DNA of 64,000 nucleotides, taken from the NCBI GenBank assembly GCA_000827495.1, contig KN817546.1:124001-188000 (forward strand). Direction: 5' to 3'. Both the position numbers and the translations under genes were made by a program. Under the pieces are notes generated by a model. It was not told the DNA's origin, did no database searches, and saw only the letters and a program-made list of their open reading frames with translations. The DNA is from Hypholoma sublateritium FD-334 SS-4 (taxonomy: Eukaryota; Basidiomycota; Agaricomycetes; Agaricales; Strophariaceae). Position 1 is the first letter of the stretch, and every line of letters begins with the position of its first letter. Of this stretch, positions 34,825-45,925 are shown in pieces.

Positions 34825-35595
34825 ATTGAGTGTGCTAGTGGAGGCTTATTCGATCCTGAGTGCTGGATATCTACCCAAGGATGAGGTAGCGAAGGGTATG
34901 CGGGCGCCGGTAAGGAATGAAATCGGAATGGATCGATGGACTGGTGGCCCGTTATCAAATCTCACTCGGGCATTCTGTTTGCACAGCTTTAAATCTGCCA
35001 GCGCTGACAAATCGTGCATTGCCCAATGAGTCAAATTGCGTTTGGGGTTTGTTTATAGAGTCATACTTATTGACTACATAAATTTAACCTCCTACCACCA
35101 ACTTCAACATCAGCACCATAGCCTCTCATAGCCTCCATCACTGCGGATGACCGCGCTCGGAAATGGGTTGGAACTGTAGCGACAAACTTTGATCCATTCC
35201 TGCTAAGAAGCTCCGTCTCGGCCTTCACGTAGACTGTCCTTTTGATGGTTTTCTTCAGTTCATTCTGCTTGAGAATCTGCAGAATACCTGCACAAAGACA
35301 TGAATACCTGCCGACCGGTTATCTACTCAAATGATCAAGCTCTAAAGGCTGGTGCTGCGCCGGTGCTAGGAAATAATGTATGCACAATGTATGCATCGCT
35401 AGCTAATATTAGTCACACTGGCGCAAACCAACCACGAACTATCTTGGGCTCCAGCGCTCCTCGCCGCTCCTCACTGGCAGTGCGAATAATGAAAGCTTTA
35501 CGACCAACCCTGACTGGGACTCCGAATTCTTCGCCTCATATAAGTAGCCCACGAAGGGACGAATCGCCACCTAACCCCCAATCGCACCACACACC
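34825..35595. other. intergenic region with a coding-like minus-strand segment
   Basis: Between the eIF1A start and the CorA-like start. On the minus strand an open frame from about 35318 to the TAA at 35067-35069 reads convincingly (ILKQNELKKTIKRTVYVKAE, then FVATVPTHFRARSSAVMEAM) but has no ATG before its last third. A TATA-like CATATAAG at 35537-35544 lies 52 nt before the plus-strand ATG 35596. Confidence 0.4.
35537..35544 (+). promoter_or_regulatory. TATA-like element of the CorA-like gene
   Basis: CATATAAG about 52 nt upstream of ATG 35596. Confidence 0.4.
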
Positions 35596-37770
35596 ATGGC
35601 TTTCTCAGTGTACCTACCCGACCTCCCCATGACCCAGCGGAACATGCCCCCCCGCATTCCGCTGACGTCGTACCGCCATGCGGGCCCCTCTGGCCCATGG
35701 CCCTGGGCCGACATGGTGGAGGACGACGGGACTCTATTTCAGCCTGTGCCAGAAATGCATATGCCCGGCGCGCGCACGTCCGAGCCGCCGGAGTCGCAGC
35801 GCGCCGCCTGGCGGGAATACCCTACGCACCTGTTTCCTAACTGGGAGGGCAGCCGGCTGGTGCGCAGCGGGATCGCGAACCTCATCAGCAAGAGGCCGGA
35901 GGGGACGGGCCCGGACTGCGTCGTTTATTATGTAGATGTGGAGAAGAGCGGCGAGTTCTCCAAGGCGGTGGGCCAGTACCGTGTTGCGCACGATAGACCC
36001 GATGAGTTCTTGGGGGACCTGGAGGTGAGGACGTGTGACACCCGAGGCATCCGATGATTGACGTGTTGAGCAGCGAGCGCAGGCGAACGAGGGTCGGGTG
36101 AAAATCCTGTTCGTGGAGAACTTATCAGGTCCTGTTTTGCAAATGTTGGGGGCGACGTTAGTCTAATGTTTGCCCGCTGCCCGTTATTGCGCTCAACTTT
36201 GAAATCACATACGCAGGTATAAAATCGAGCCCTTCTTCTTCTCTTCGTCGTTGAACTGGATTCCTTCGCGATACCAGGAAGATCTGCGACAGAATGAGGG
36301 CGACCGTTCGTATCTATTACAAGATGTCGGGCAGCCCAGTGCGCTGACGTCATACACCCTCTAGATGTTACAATAACTCTCACCTTCCTGAGAGCAATGC
36401 CGAACCCTATGACAGTACCGAATACACCAACTTCTGGCGGCCAGTTCCTTGCCCAGATGATGGCTCGAGCCGGTACTGCAACAATTGACACGCAAGGGCC
36501 TCTAGTTTTAAGGTCAAGTGAGTAGTCACCGTCTGGCAGGCTAAATCTTACTTGCTCATCGCCGACGCAGACGACAGGGTCATTCTACTGGACCTGTTGG
36601 CCATCCACATGGTGCGCCGAAAAAACGGCAGCACCATCATTTCTTACCATCCTCCTCGAGAATGGAAAAGTACTAGTGCATTGTACCTCCGCACCCGGGT
36701 CGGGCACGCAGGCACCAGTGTGTACTGGCAGTCGTTATTTCGGCGGTCGGAAGATCCCACCCTGGTGCTCTTGTGCATGCTATGGTATGCGCTGTATGCG
36801 TGGGATGAGGCCCTCGAGAATCTCTATACGCATATCTGTTGGCTGGTCAGTCGCTGTCTCTTTGGATGTGATCAGTAAAGCTTGGACTGACCGGGAGAGG
36901 CACAGGAATCCCGCGTTCTGGTCACGAACGACATCCACCTCACCCGCGAGCTGTACATCATCCGCGCGTCCCTCCTGCACTACACGTCGCTGCTCCAGAG
37001 CTTCCGCAAGACCGTCCTGTTCGTCCAGACCACGCCTAATCCCGCGATGCAGGACGACCCCGCGCTGGACGAGGCGACGCGGCTTATGGAGCGCGAGTGC
37101 GCCACGCTGCTGTCGGAAATCGAGCGCCTGGAGATGTTCCGCGCGATGCAGGACATGCGGCTCGAGAACGTGATGAACCTCGTAGGTGCACGTTCCTCGT
37201 CGGAGTGCTTGAAATATTAAATATGTTCATGATCGTCGGGTACCCCGATTAGGCATTTGCTACCGTGAATTTGGAGGACAACAGCCACACACGATCGCTC
37301 TCGGAGGCCGCCCTTCGGGACGGAGCAGGTACGCGGCGTCTTTCCGGCTGCGGAAGCGCAGGATGCGATAATTAGTATTAACGGGCGAGGCTTGGTTCTC
37401 GGCCAGTCATGAAGCAGATATCATACATGACGATGATCTTCTTCCCTGCGTCGTTTGTTTCGGTGAGTGCGCCCGCGACGTCGCTCTGGCCCAAGATGTA
37501 TTCAAAGTACCTCCGCAGTCTGTGTTCGGGATGAACCTCACGGTGCTGGAGTCCGACACATTTGGCACGGTGGCACAGTACTTGGCGGTGACCATCCCGT
37601 TGACGCTGTTCACGGTGTGGGTCATGGTCGCACTTCACAGGCACAGGTCTCATAACCAAGACTCGGAGAATGGCGGTCTCTGGCAGACACTCAAGTGGCC
37701 ACTGCAGACCCTGCGGCAGTCTCTTCATGATTTTCGGAGAAGAAACAAAGATGTGAGCGCTGTAGTCTGA
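35596..37770 (+). CDS. CorA-like Mg2+/divalent metal transporter family membrane protein
   Basis: A CorA-superfamily protein: a long cytoplasmic N-terminal region, a helical stalk, two membrane helices near the C-terminus and a GMN-type loop. Start ATG 35596 (MAFSVYLPDLPMTQRNMPP). Later exons read RYKIEPFFFSSSLNWIPSRYQEDLRQNEGDHVTITLTFLR, ESRVLVTNDIHLTRELYIIRASLLHYTSLLQSFRKTVLFVQ and LMERECATLLSEIERLEMFRAMQDMRLENVMNLAFATVN. Then come the membrane module SYMTMIFFPASFVS, SVFGMNLTVLE with the GMN signature, and YLAVTIPLTLFTVWVMVAL. It ends at TGA 37768-37770 after a basic tail. Such proteins are numerous in Agaricomycetes and often lie in the plasma membrane; transport by this clade has rarely been tested. 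I did not resolve every exon edge between 36030 and 36900. Confidence 0.8.
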
Positions 37771-38038
37771 ACGTTTCTAGGTGCACACCTTGCGATGTAG
37801 TCGGTAGAATCATATAGTAGTTGTTGGTAGGAATCACTAATCCATCTCCGCTTTCGCTTCTCTTGGGGCAGTGCGAGCTTGCTTCCATTGCGCTGATTGC
37901 TGTATACGATAGCAAATACACGACTAACTTTTGACTCCCGAGGACGTGTCTACATCTGTCAGTGTCTACTTGGGCTCCTGAGAGTTGGGCAGGCCCTGTC
38001 TAGGATGAGCAGAAGATCAAACGTGCCATGTCACAACT

Positions 38039-38461
38039 TCATGAGGGGTCGGACATCGAGTTGGGATACATGCGTTTCAAATAGCGGTACTTCCGCAAAG
38101 AGTACAGCGCAAGGGTTTCTATGCACAATTAGACTTCATAGCCCGATCAACTGCGTGAATGGTTACCTTTCTTAATGTACTCTCCCAGTTTCAGGGCGTT
38201 CTCAATCTCGTCCTTATCGGTGAGGTTTCTGTTCTCTGCGGCACGTTCAGAGCAGGGCCACAGAGACAGACGCAATTGACCTCACTTTCGAAGAGTGTCC
38301 GCATTCTGCCGTGAAAGTCGTACCTGGCGGCGACTTCTGAGTTATGTAACGATGCGAAAGGGGTCAGCGGGGACACACGAGGGGTCCGGATAATCTCGCC
38401 CGAGTCTGTGCAAGTCCTTGTAGAGCGACAGAGCGCGTATGCGGGTTGATCTAGCCGACAT
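38039..38461 (-). CDS. ETFRF1: LYR-motif protein, ETFRF1/LYRM5-like
   Basis: A four-exon gene of about 89 codons found by splicing: 38461-38379, 38323-38286, 38235-38167 and 38118-38039. All junctions join in phase with GT-AG introns of 48-55 nt. The protein starts MSARSTRIRALSLYKDLHRL and continues GRDYPDPSYDFHGRMRTLFE, KNRNLTDKDEIENALKLGEY, then IKKETLALYSLRKYRYLKRM and YPNSMSDPS. The LYR-type motif sits near the start (SLYK), followed by GRDYP and the downstream Phe/Tyr-Arg-Lys core. GExxxKExxALYxLRKYRxxKxxY closely matches LYRM5, now called ETFRF1. LYR proteins act in mitochondria with acyl carrier protein; ETFRF1 binds the electron-transferring flavoprotein and displaces its FAD. The family match was made from memory. 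The gene is divergent from the phosphate transporter and convergent with the CorA-like gene. Confidence 0.82.
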
Positions 38462-39032
38462 CGCAGCACCGGAGAGGAGGAGCCAAGCAGTTCAAGGACA
38501 TTGCCATGTCCGTGGGAACATGATTGCTAATCAGATTTCAGGGGCGCGCCTGTTTTTTGCGACAAACGTTTTTAGGCACATCCACAAGGTCCTGCTTCGA
38601 CACCATTCTGCTCTGGCAACCTCCTCGAAACGCCTGCACAATCCAGATCAGCCCAGGGCTAATATCCAGCGGAATACCGAGTAACCACGGCATTCGTGCT
38701 GTTTTTATCTCACGACCGCTCAGGGAAGCGCCAACTTCGCCTGGCCGTCTAACTTTATCAGCTCGACATGGCACACGACCAAGTGCCCGAGCTGGTTCAA
38801 TCGAAATATCATATCTACCCGCGTACAAGTCACACGAGCGGGATGGAGCTATTAATAGCGCGTCGCCAAGAGTTGGGTACACCCACATGTGCTTTCTGTT
38901 CCTCTGATTGGCCAGTGGCACGAACGTTCTTCTAACCGCCCAAAATCCGTGCTTTTATAAGAGGGCGATGTTGCTGTCGGTTGGACTTCAAGCGCACTCT
39001 TCACCCTCCGTCGTTCATTCCATCCCGACAAA
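38462..39032. other. divergent promoter region (LYR protein / phosphate transporter)
   Basis: About 570 bp with two overlapping antisense frames that look random. TTTATAA at 38954-38960 is 73 nt before ATG 39033. CACATGTG near 38883-38890 is an E-box-like palindrome but is not the CACGTG core of Pho4. Confidence 0.45.
38954..38960 (+). promoter_or_regulatory. TATA-like element of the phosphate transporter gene
   Basis: TTTATAA inside TTTTATAAGAG, about 73 nt upstream of ATG 39033. Confidence 0.45.
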
Positions 39033-41085
39033 ATGGCCAGCTACCATGAGAAGGGCTCCGACAACGACTCGCAGGTCCCCGCGAACTCGGGCTATGTCCT
39101 AGACAGCCGTCGCCGCGCCGCTCTGGCAGAGGTCGACAACGCCAAGTTCTCGTACGTCCCCGCATTCCCCTAGTCCTCCGCCTTTCTCAACTTTGCCTTT
39201 AGTTGGTTCCATGCCAAAGTCTGTATCGTTGCCGGCGTTGGCTTCTTCACCGACGCGTGAGTTATTTTGGACATCACATAACATACCGTGATAGGCGCTC
39301 ATCGACATTTTTAGCTACGATATTTTCGCCATCAACATTGCCTCGACTATGCTTGGTTATGTGTACGGCAAAAGTCAAAAGCTCAACAAGCAACAGGATC
39401 TTGGTGTCAAAGTTGCTACCCCAGTTGGCACTCTGTGCGGTCAGCTGCTGTTCGGTTGGTTAGCGGATGTCCTTGGACGCAAAAAAATGTGTAAGTCAAA
39501 CTGTCTTCTCAGGTTGTCGAATCTTAGCTGATTGGTTTCCAGACGGTGTTGAATTGATGATCATTATCGTCGCCACCTTCGCCCAAGCACTCTCTGGAAA
39601 TGCCCCCGCCGTCCACATCATTGGTGTCCTGATCGTCTGGCGCTTCATCGTAAGTATTTCTATTCCTTCCCCTGCTCCTCCTCCTCAATATCCTTTCAGA
39701 TGGGCATTGGTATCGGAGGAGACTACCCTTTGAGCGCGGTCATATCCTCTGAATTCGCCGCCACAAAGATCCGTGGACGCATGATGACTGCAGTCTTTGC
39801 TTCGCAAGGTTGGGGCAACTTCAGTGAGTATTTATATAAAAGATATGCCACCATACCCTTCCTTACAGCTACCTATCAGCCGCCTCCCTCGTCGCGTTCA
39901 TCATCACGTCTGCTTACAAAAAGAGCATCCTCGCTGAATCATCAGTGACTGATCTGCGCAGCGTCGACTTCATGTGGCGCCTGCTCATCGGTCTCGGCGC
40001 TGTCCCCGGTGTTATCGCCCTCTACTTCCGTCTTACCATCCCCGAGACTCCTCGCTTCACTATGGATATCGAGCGCAATCTCGATCAAGCTACCGCCGAT
40101 GTCCAGGCCGTCCTTGCCGGAAGGAAAGCCCAGGTTGACGAGGACGCCTTCATCCAGCGCATCGACGCACCCAAGGCCAGCTGGGCCGACTTCAGGGCTC
40201 ACTTCGGACAACTGCACAACTTTAAGATCTTGTTCGGTACCGCGTATTCTTGGTTCGCGCTTGACGTTCGTTTATTTTGCCTTTAAATCCATCATGTACT
40301 GATATTGGCTATCAGATTGCTTTCTACGGACTCGGTCTCAACTCTGCTATCATCCTGCAAGCTATTGGTTTCGGCAATGCGAAGTCGACCGGTGTCCGCG
40401 CTGTGTATGACAACCTGCACAATGTCTGCGTTGGAAACTTGATCCTGTCCGCCGCTGGTCTCATTCCCGGATACTGGGTCACCTTCCTCTTCATCGACAA
40501 GTGGGGACGCAAGCCCATCCAACTCATGGGATTCATCATGCTCACCATCATCTTCGTCATCCTCGGTGAGTTGTTTGTGCTCCCCATCATCGCCCCGATG
40601 CTCATAATTTTTAGGCTTCGGATACGACAAATTGACCTCGACCCCTGGCAACACCAAGGCCTTCGTCTTCCTCTACTGCCTCGCCAATTTCTTCCAGAAC
40701 TTCGGCCCCAATACCACCACCTTCGTTATCCCTGGAGAAATTTTCCCTACCCGCTACCGCTCGACCGCGCACGGTATCTCCGCCGCCAGCGGCAAGCTCG
40801 GCGCCATCGTCGCCCAGGTCGGCTTCAGTCAGCTAAAGGACATCGGCGGCACGAACAAATTCGTGAAGCACATGTCAGTCCCAATTATGCCTCTCTTCGT
40901 GTTTCTCTGACGCTGATATTCCACCCAGCCTCGAAATCTTCGCCTTCTTCATGTTGACCGGTATCGGCTCAACGCTGCTGCTGCCCGAGACGATGGGCAA
41001 GTCACTCGAGGAGCTTTCGAACGAGGACCAGCAGGACTTTGTGAAAGGAACAACGACCAAGCCCATCGTTTCTATCGCTGCGTGA
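39033..41085 (+). CDS. PHO84: Pho84-type inorganic phosphate/H+ symporter
   Basis: High-affinity phosphate:H+ symporter of the MFS PHS family, in the plasma membrane. Start ATG 39033 ([20 protein letters not shown]). Family landmarks: [18 protein letters not shown] with the key Asp in helix 1, [46 protein letters not shown] (the GGDYPLS signature) and the loop after [11 protein letters not shown]. Then follow the [21 protein letters not shown] helix, [40 protein letters not shown] and [12 protein letters not shown]. About eight short introns join in phase. The TGA is at 41083-41085, and the length of about 540 residues is usual. Such genes are normally induced by phosphate starvation, but I found no CACGTG Pho4 site in the upstream 570 bp. 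Confidence 0.93.
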
Positions 41086-41555
41086 GCGCGTCCGTTTATA
41101 CAACCCTCACCTATATATCGCACTTTCTTCGGTCTTTGTATGTACTTAAATAATACCCGGTAATTTGGAGGTCGAATCATATTTCTGTCCCAAATAAATT
41201 ATCGTCAAGTTCAAGCTTGGATCGGTTCATTTCGTGGTAGTGAGATAAGGAAGGCCTGGCCTGGTGCATAGAGTCAGGGCGTGCGGGTCTTTTTGCTTCG
41301 ATGTTGGTTTGGGAGGCGTAAGTGCGGGTTACACCCCCGCAGACGTCGCGTCTCCAGCATACACGGGCATACATACGGGGTAAATTAACCAGACAGGCTC
41401 AATCGCAGAGGCAGATAGGAGCGGCGACCTGCACCATCATGATACGCCAATCATGCGCGCAGCGGAGCACATGTACACAATCCGTAATGAACTTACGTTT
41501 TTGACAGCGTAATACATATATACAATCCATGCACTGCGGGCGATAGCTATGCATA
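41086..41555. other. convergent 3' region between PHO84 and CDC16
   Basis: I see no gene in this 470-bp stretch; short frames look random. It presumably holds both 3'UTRs. Confidence 0.45.
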
Positions 41556-44471
41556 TCAGCCTATACTCATCTCGTCGCCCGCCGCGGGCCCGTCCGCGTC
41601 CGGCGGTGCCTCCGCCTCCGCCTCCGCCTCCGCCTCCGCGGCCGCGGGCGCCTTCTGCTTGCCCTTGTGCAGGCGGTACATCTTGTCCTTGAACCCCTGG
41701 AACGCATCGCGGAACTCGGCGTGCGTGTCCTTCGCGGGGAGCGCGGCGGACGCCTCGAGCGCGATGCTTAGCAGCTCAAGCGTGTGCGGGTTGATGGGGT
41801 CGACGCTCAGGGCCTGTCACGGGTGAGTGAGTGAGCGACAGCGCCCGCGTGTGATGTAGGGAGACGGAGGGCGCACCTCGTGGTATTTGACGATCGCGGC
41901 GTCGAGGTTATTCATGAGGTGGTGCACCATCCCGAGGAAGCCGAGCGCGACGGCGTGCCGCGGCTCGAGCTCGAGGACGCGCTGGTACGCGTCGCGCGCC
42001 TCGTCCAGCCGCCTGGTGGGGTTAGCTTTAGTGCGCGAAAGATAGATGGACAGTAACGCGCGCGTGTGGGGACGTACTTGAGCTTGCGGTGGCACGTCCC
42101 GAGGTTGAGGTACGTCGTGGCCCACGCCTTCTGCGACGTCTGCGTGACCTGCGCCAGGTCCAGGGCGCTCTGAAAGAGGCGCGCGGCGGAGTCGAAGCTT
42201 GGCGAGGCACGTTCGTTAATTGAATTCAATTACTCAGACGGATGGGACAGATAGCGTACTCGCCGCGGTTGTACTCCATGACGGCCTTCTCGTTGAGCAG
42301 CAGCGGGTCGCCGTCGCACATGGTGTACGCGGCCGCCAGGGCCTCGTCCGCCAGCTCGTAGTTCGACAGTGTGATCTGCTCCATGCCGACGAACGTCAGC
42401 GGGAGGTGCGACCTGTCGGAGTACAGGGTATTGAGCAATGTATAGAGGTGGTTGCGGGCCGCCGGGAACGCACCCCTTGAACATGCGCGCGCAGGTCGAG
42501 TACGCGGTCACGGCGTGGTCGTGCTCGCCCTCCAGCGCGAATGTATGCCCAAAGGCAGCCCAAGCGGGCGCGAAGCGCGGGTCCATCAGCGACGTTTTGC
42601 TGTCCGCACCGCGTCCCATCAGCGAACCACCCAGTGCTCCCAGCCACGCACGCACCTGAAGTACTGCCGCGCCTCCGACCACTTGCCCTTGCCGAGGTAC
42701 CACACGCCGACGGCGTACCAGCTCATCGCGTTCTCCGGCTCGCGCTCGACCATCTCGTGCGCCATGATGAACAGCCGCGAGCGCAGGTGCTTGAGGTGGT
42801 ACATGCACGCGATGTGCAGCGGCATGCTCTGGTCGTGGATCGCCACGAGGCTGAGGATCCTGTGCGGGAGGTCAGCACGAGCGCGCGCGGGGATGTGCGA
42901 GTACCACTGACCGGGTTGTGATCGTGAAGCAGTCGGCCCAGCGGAAGTTGGAGTAGAGCGCGTCTGCGAAGCTGTACAGCACGTCGGGGTTGTCGCCCAG
43001 GCCGTATTCGTCCACTAGTCGCTGCCGCGTCAGCGCGTGCTCTGTGGCGTGTTTGTATTTCCGTAGCCGGGAGGTGTATATTAGCTGCACGAATTGTGAG
43101 TCCTGGGGCGCCTGGGACGCATACGCCAGGCCTTGCACGAAGTTCCATTCTGGGGATGCCACTTTAGCATTGGTTTTGGCTGCGCATGGAAGATCACGGA
43201 GATACCTTCGTCTGCAGTCATCATTTCGCCGGATATCAGCTGGTCGAATGCGTCGTAGCATTTGACATCGAGGGCGAGCGCTTCCATGAAGCACTGCTTC
43301 GCCGAATCGGCGCGGTTCAGCTTGAGCATGAGGACGCCGCGTAGGTGGCACATCGACGCTTCGACCTGTTGGCGCGCAGATTGTAGTCATCCGAGACGAG
43401 CGATTGATAGAGCCTATTACCTTGATGCCCCCGTCGACGTTCGGCACTGCTGTGCCGCTTCTAACTATGCAAGTCAAGAATCAGTACGCGCTGCATCGCG
43501 GGAGGTGATACTACGCACTAGCTCCGTTAAAGGGGTTCGACTCCCCCAGCATCTCCGTCGCGCCCTGCCAGTTCCCTAGTCGGATCTGTCGTGCTAACGG
43601 GTAAGCGACCTGCGCGGCGTGCGGGGAGGGGCACTCAGACCTGGCACAGCGCCGCGAGATAGCGGCACGCCACGCTCATGTCTACCAGGCGCGAGACGCG
43701 GTCCTGCATCTCCTCGGGCAGCTCGATCATGCCGCCCGGGCCCATGGGCAGGCGCGGCATGGACAGCATGAGCTGCGACGCGTCGTGGTCGCGCGCCTTG
43801 CCCTTCGACGTCGAGGGGAAGCCGTTCGTCTGCGCGGGTGGCATCGGCGGCTTCTTCGAGGACGTCGCGAACGGGCGCGTGAGCAGGCGCTCGGCGCGCG
43901 AGTACTGGTGCGTCATGAAGTACGTCTGCGCGAGCCAGAAGGCGTCGTTTGCGTCGTCTGCGGGGAGGGGGCGTCAGCGGGGGCGGGTCGGGGGGCGGGG
44001 CGGCGACGTACTCGTCCAGCTGAGGATCTTGTCGCCCCAAAACGCGGCGGTGTCGTAGAGGTGCTGCATGAGCGCGTCGTGGCGCCAGAGGCGCATGCGG
44101 TCGACCATGCCCCACTCGTACTCGTCCTCCTCGTCGTCCGCGTCGTCGTCGAAGTCCTGGAAGACGTCGGTGGTGTCGTTCGCGAGCGGGTGGCGGCTCG
44201 TGCTCGTCTTCCCTTTCTTGTGCCGGCGCGGCGAGCGCTGCGGGGACGTCGTGGTGAGGAGCGAGCGGTTCGGGTCGAGCGTGGAATTGCTCGTGTACGA
44301 CATCGTGCTGGAGTTTGCGTCCATGTATGTGTCGATGAGGCCCTGGGGGCCGAAGGAGAACGTCGAGCCCAGCGATCCGCGTATCCGCGAGCCGGAAGGG
44401 GAGGGCATTCGCGGGATTTGGGGGATGTTGTTGAGCCCGAAGGGATTGGATGGCGGGGGAGTTGATTCCAT
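41556..44471 (-). CDS. CDC16: APC/C subunit Cdc16/Apc6 (Cut9), TPR protein
   Basis: A scaffold subunit of the anaphase-promoting complex, a cell-cycle ubiquitin ligase in the nucleus. Start ATG 44471 ([20 protein letters not shown]); the 18-nt in-frame extension upstream begins with TTG and was not used. An acidic Ser-rich leader precedes [58 protein letters not shown] and serial TPRs: [91 protein letters not shown] and [15 protein letters not shown]. Then [32 protein letters not shown] leads to the end. More than ten introns interrupt it. The tail has an (Ala-Glu)n run from a GGCCTC-type repeat at about 41605-41640 and ends at 41556. Confidence 0.92.
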
Positions 44472-44663
44472 GGCTAAACGCTGGTGCAAGGAAGTAGTTT
44501 ACAGAGGAAGGGGCAGCGTGCTCGCTGTAGCGCCGGTCGAAGGAATGCCAGTGTGGCGTCAGCGACCAAGCCTATTTGGTGCGTGTGCCGTGGCTCAACA
44601 AAAACGGCAAGACGGTCCGACGTCGGTCTCCGCAACTCACGATTGTGGCACACAAACGAAGGC

Positions 44664-45778
44664 TCATGTATATCGAAAATGACTACCGACACTACTATCC
44701 GAGAACGCAGCCTTCTTCATCGTGTCTCGCCTATACCTCCAGACGCCGAGATACTCCGTAGGTAGACTGCTCGGATACCCATACGCATACCCGCGGCATT
44801 TCCCCTTCATATCGGGGCTCGGCCTCCAGAATTGCGGCGGCGGGCGCAGTTTTTGCACCATCCCTTCCACTCCTCTCCGCCTTCGACTCCGCCGCTTGGG
44901 GTCCTTCGGGGATTGGGCGGGGTGGGCGTCGACGGTGAGGCAGCCGGGAATCTTCGAGGTGGATGGTTGGGCGGGAAGCGTCGACGCGTCGGGGACGTAG
45001 GGGTAATGCAGTGCGTGTGAAGAGGGGACGGGAGGGCGCGTTTTGCGGGGAGGCTGCAGCGTGCGCATAATCAGCATGCTGGGCTCTCCGTCTCCGAGCG
45101 AGGCGGTCAATGTGGTGATGGGCTTGTTTCGCGTGTGGAGTGCGGCCTTGGGGAGTCTCAATGAGGCTGATGAAAAGTTATTGGGAGATGAGCTCACTCT
45201 CAGCGTCGCCGACTCGCTCAGCACCTGCGCGCCGTCGATAGATGCAGCCTGAGCGAATTGTTTGCGCTGGAGCGCGCGTTCCTCCGTGTCCTCTGCATCA
45301 GGCTCTCGGGTCCTAGCAATACATCATAAAATCAGCAGAAATAAAGCGTCCCGAATAGCAACGACTTACTTAGACGGCGGCGGCGGAGGCGGCAGGAGAG
45401 ACAGCGCAATCGGGGGTGCAGACGAGATCAGGCGGAACACTGCGCTCAATGAATAGACGTCCAGCCAGCCGTAAAACGTGAAAACGGACGGAATAGCTCT
45501 TCCGGTTGTTCCTCAGGATGCTCGGGGCCCAGATCCATTGGTGCAGATTCAGTCGAAGGCCCCGGCGAAACCCTCGCAGTATGCTGGACATCAGCCGCCA
45601 CAGCAGGCAGCGACGCCTCGATCAGCCTATTGAGCGCCTCGATTTCAGCGCTGTCGCCCCGCACACCGGAAGGCCCATCGCTCCGCGCGTCCTCCGCGTA
45701 TATCTCCGCGCGCGTCGCGCGCTCAAACGCCTGCGGGAGGAGGTGCGGGTTCGCGAAGCGCGCTAGTGGTTGTGGCAT
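44664..45778 (-). CDS. hypothetical protein, three exons
   Basis: ATG 45778 starts MPQPLARFANPHLLPQAFER. Exon 1 ends at 45490 and joins across a GTCCGT..CAG intron (45489-45440) to FRLISSAPPIALSLLPPPPPPSK. A second intron leads to TREPDAEDTEERALQRKQFAQAASIDGAQVLSESATLRVSSSP. The last frame continues to the stop at 44664 through a Pro/Ser-rich region and a basic run (KDPKRRSRRRRGVEG) that could be a nuclear signal. Both junctions keep phase, and the helical stretch EIEALNRLIEASLPAVAADVQ looks ordered. I do not recognise the family. The start lies 148 bp from the divergent NOP15 start, suggesting a shared promoter. Confidence 0.6.
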
Positions 45779-45925
45779 CGCAGAGGCAAGGGGCGTTGTT
45801 GTGCCTTGTGTACCGGCGTCCTCCCCTTTTTCAGAAATTTCACCTGCGGGTTTGCCGAGCGCAGACCGACGACCGATCTCGCACCCCCCTCAACCCCCCT
45901 CCTCCACCCTAATCTACTATCTGCA

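Noticed and set aside
43520..43550. GGGGTTCGACTCCCC, which resembles a perfect tRNA T-arm
   Set aside because: It lies inside the CDC16 coding exon (antisense of GESNPFNGA), and no acceptor stem or anticodon arm can be formed with the flanks.
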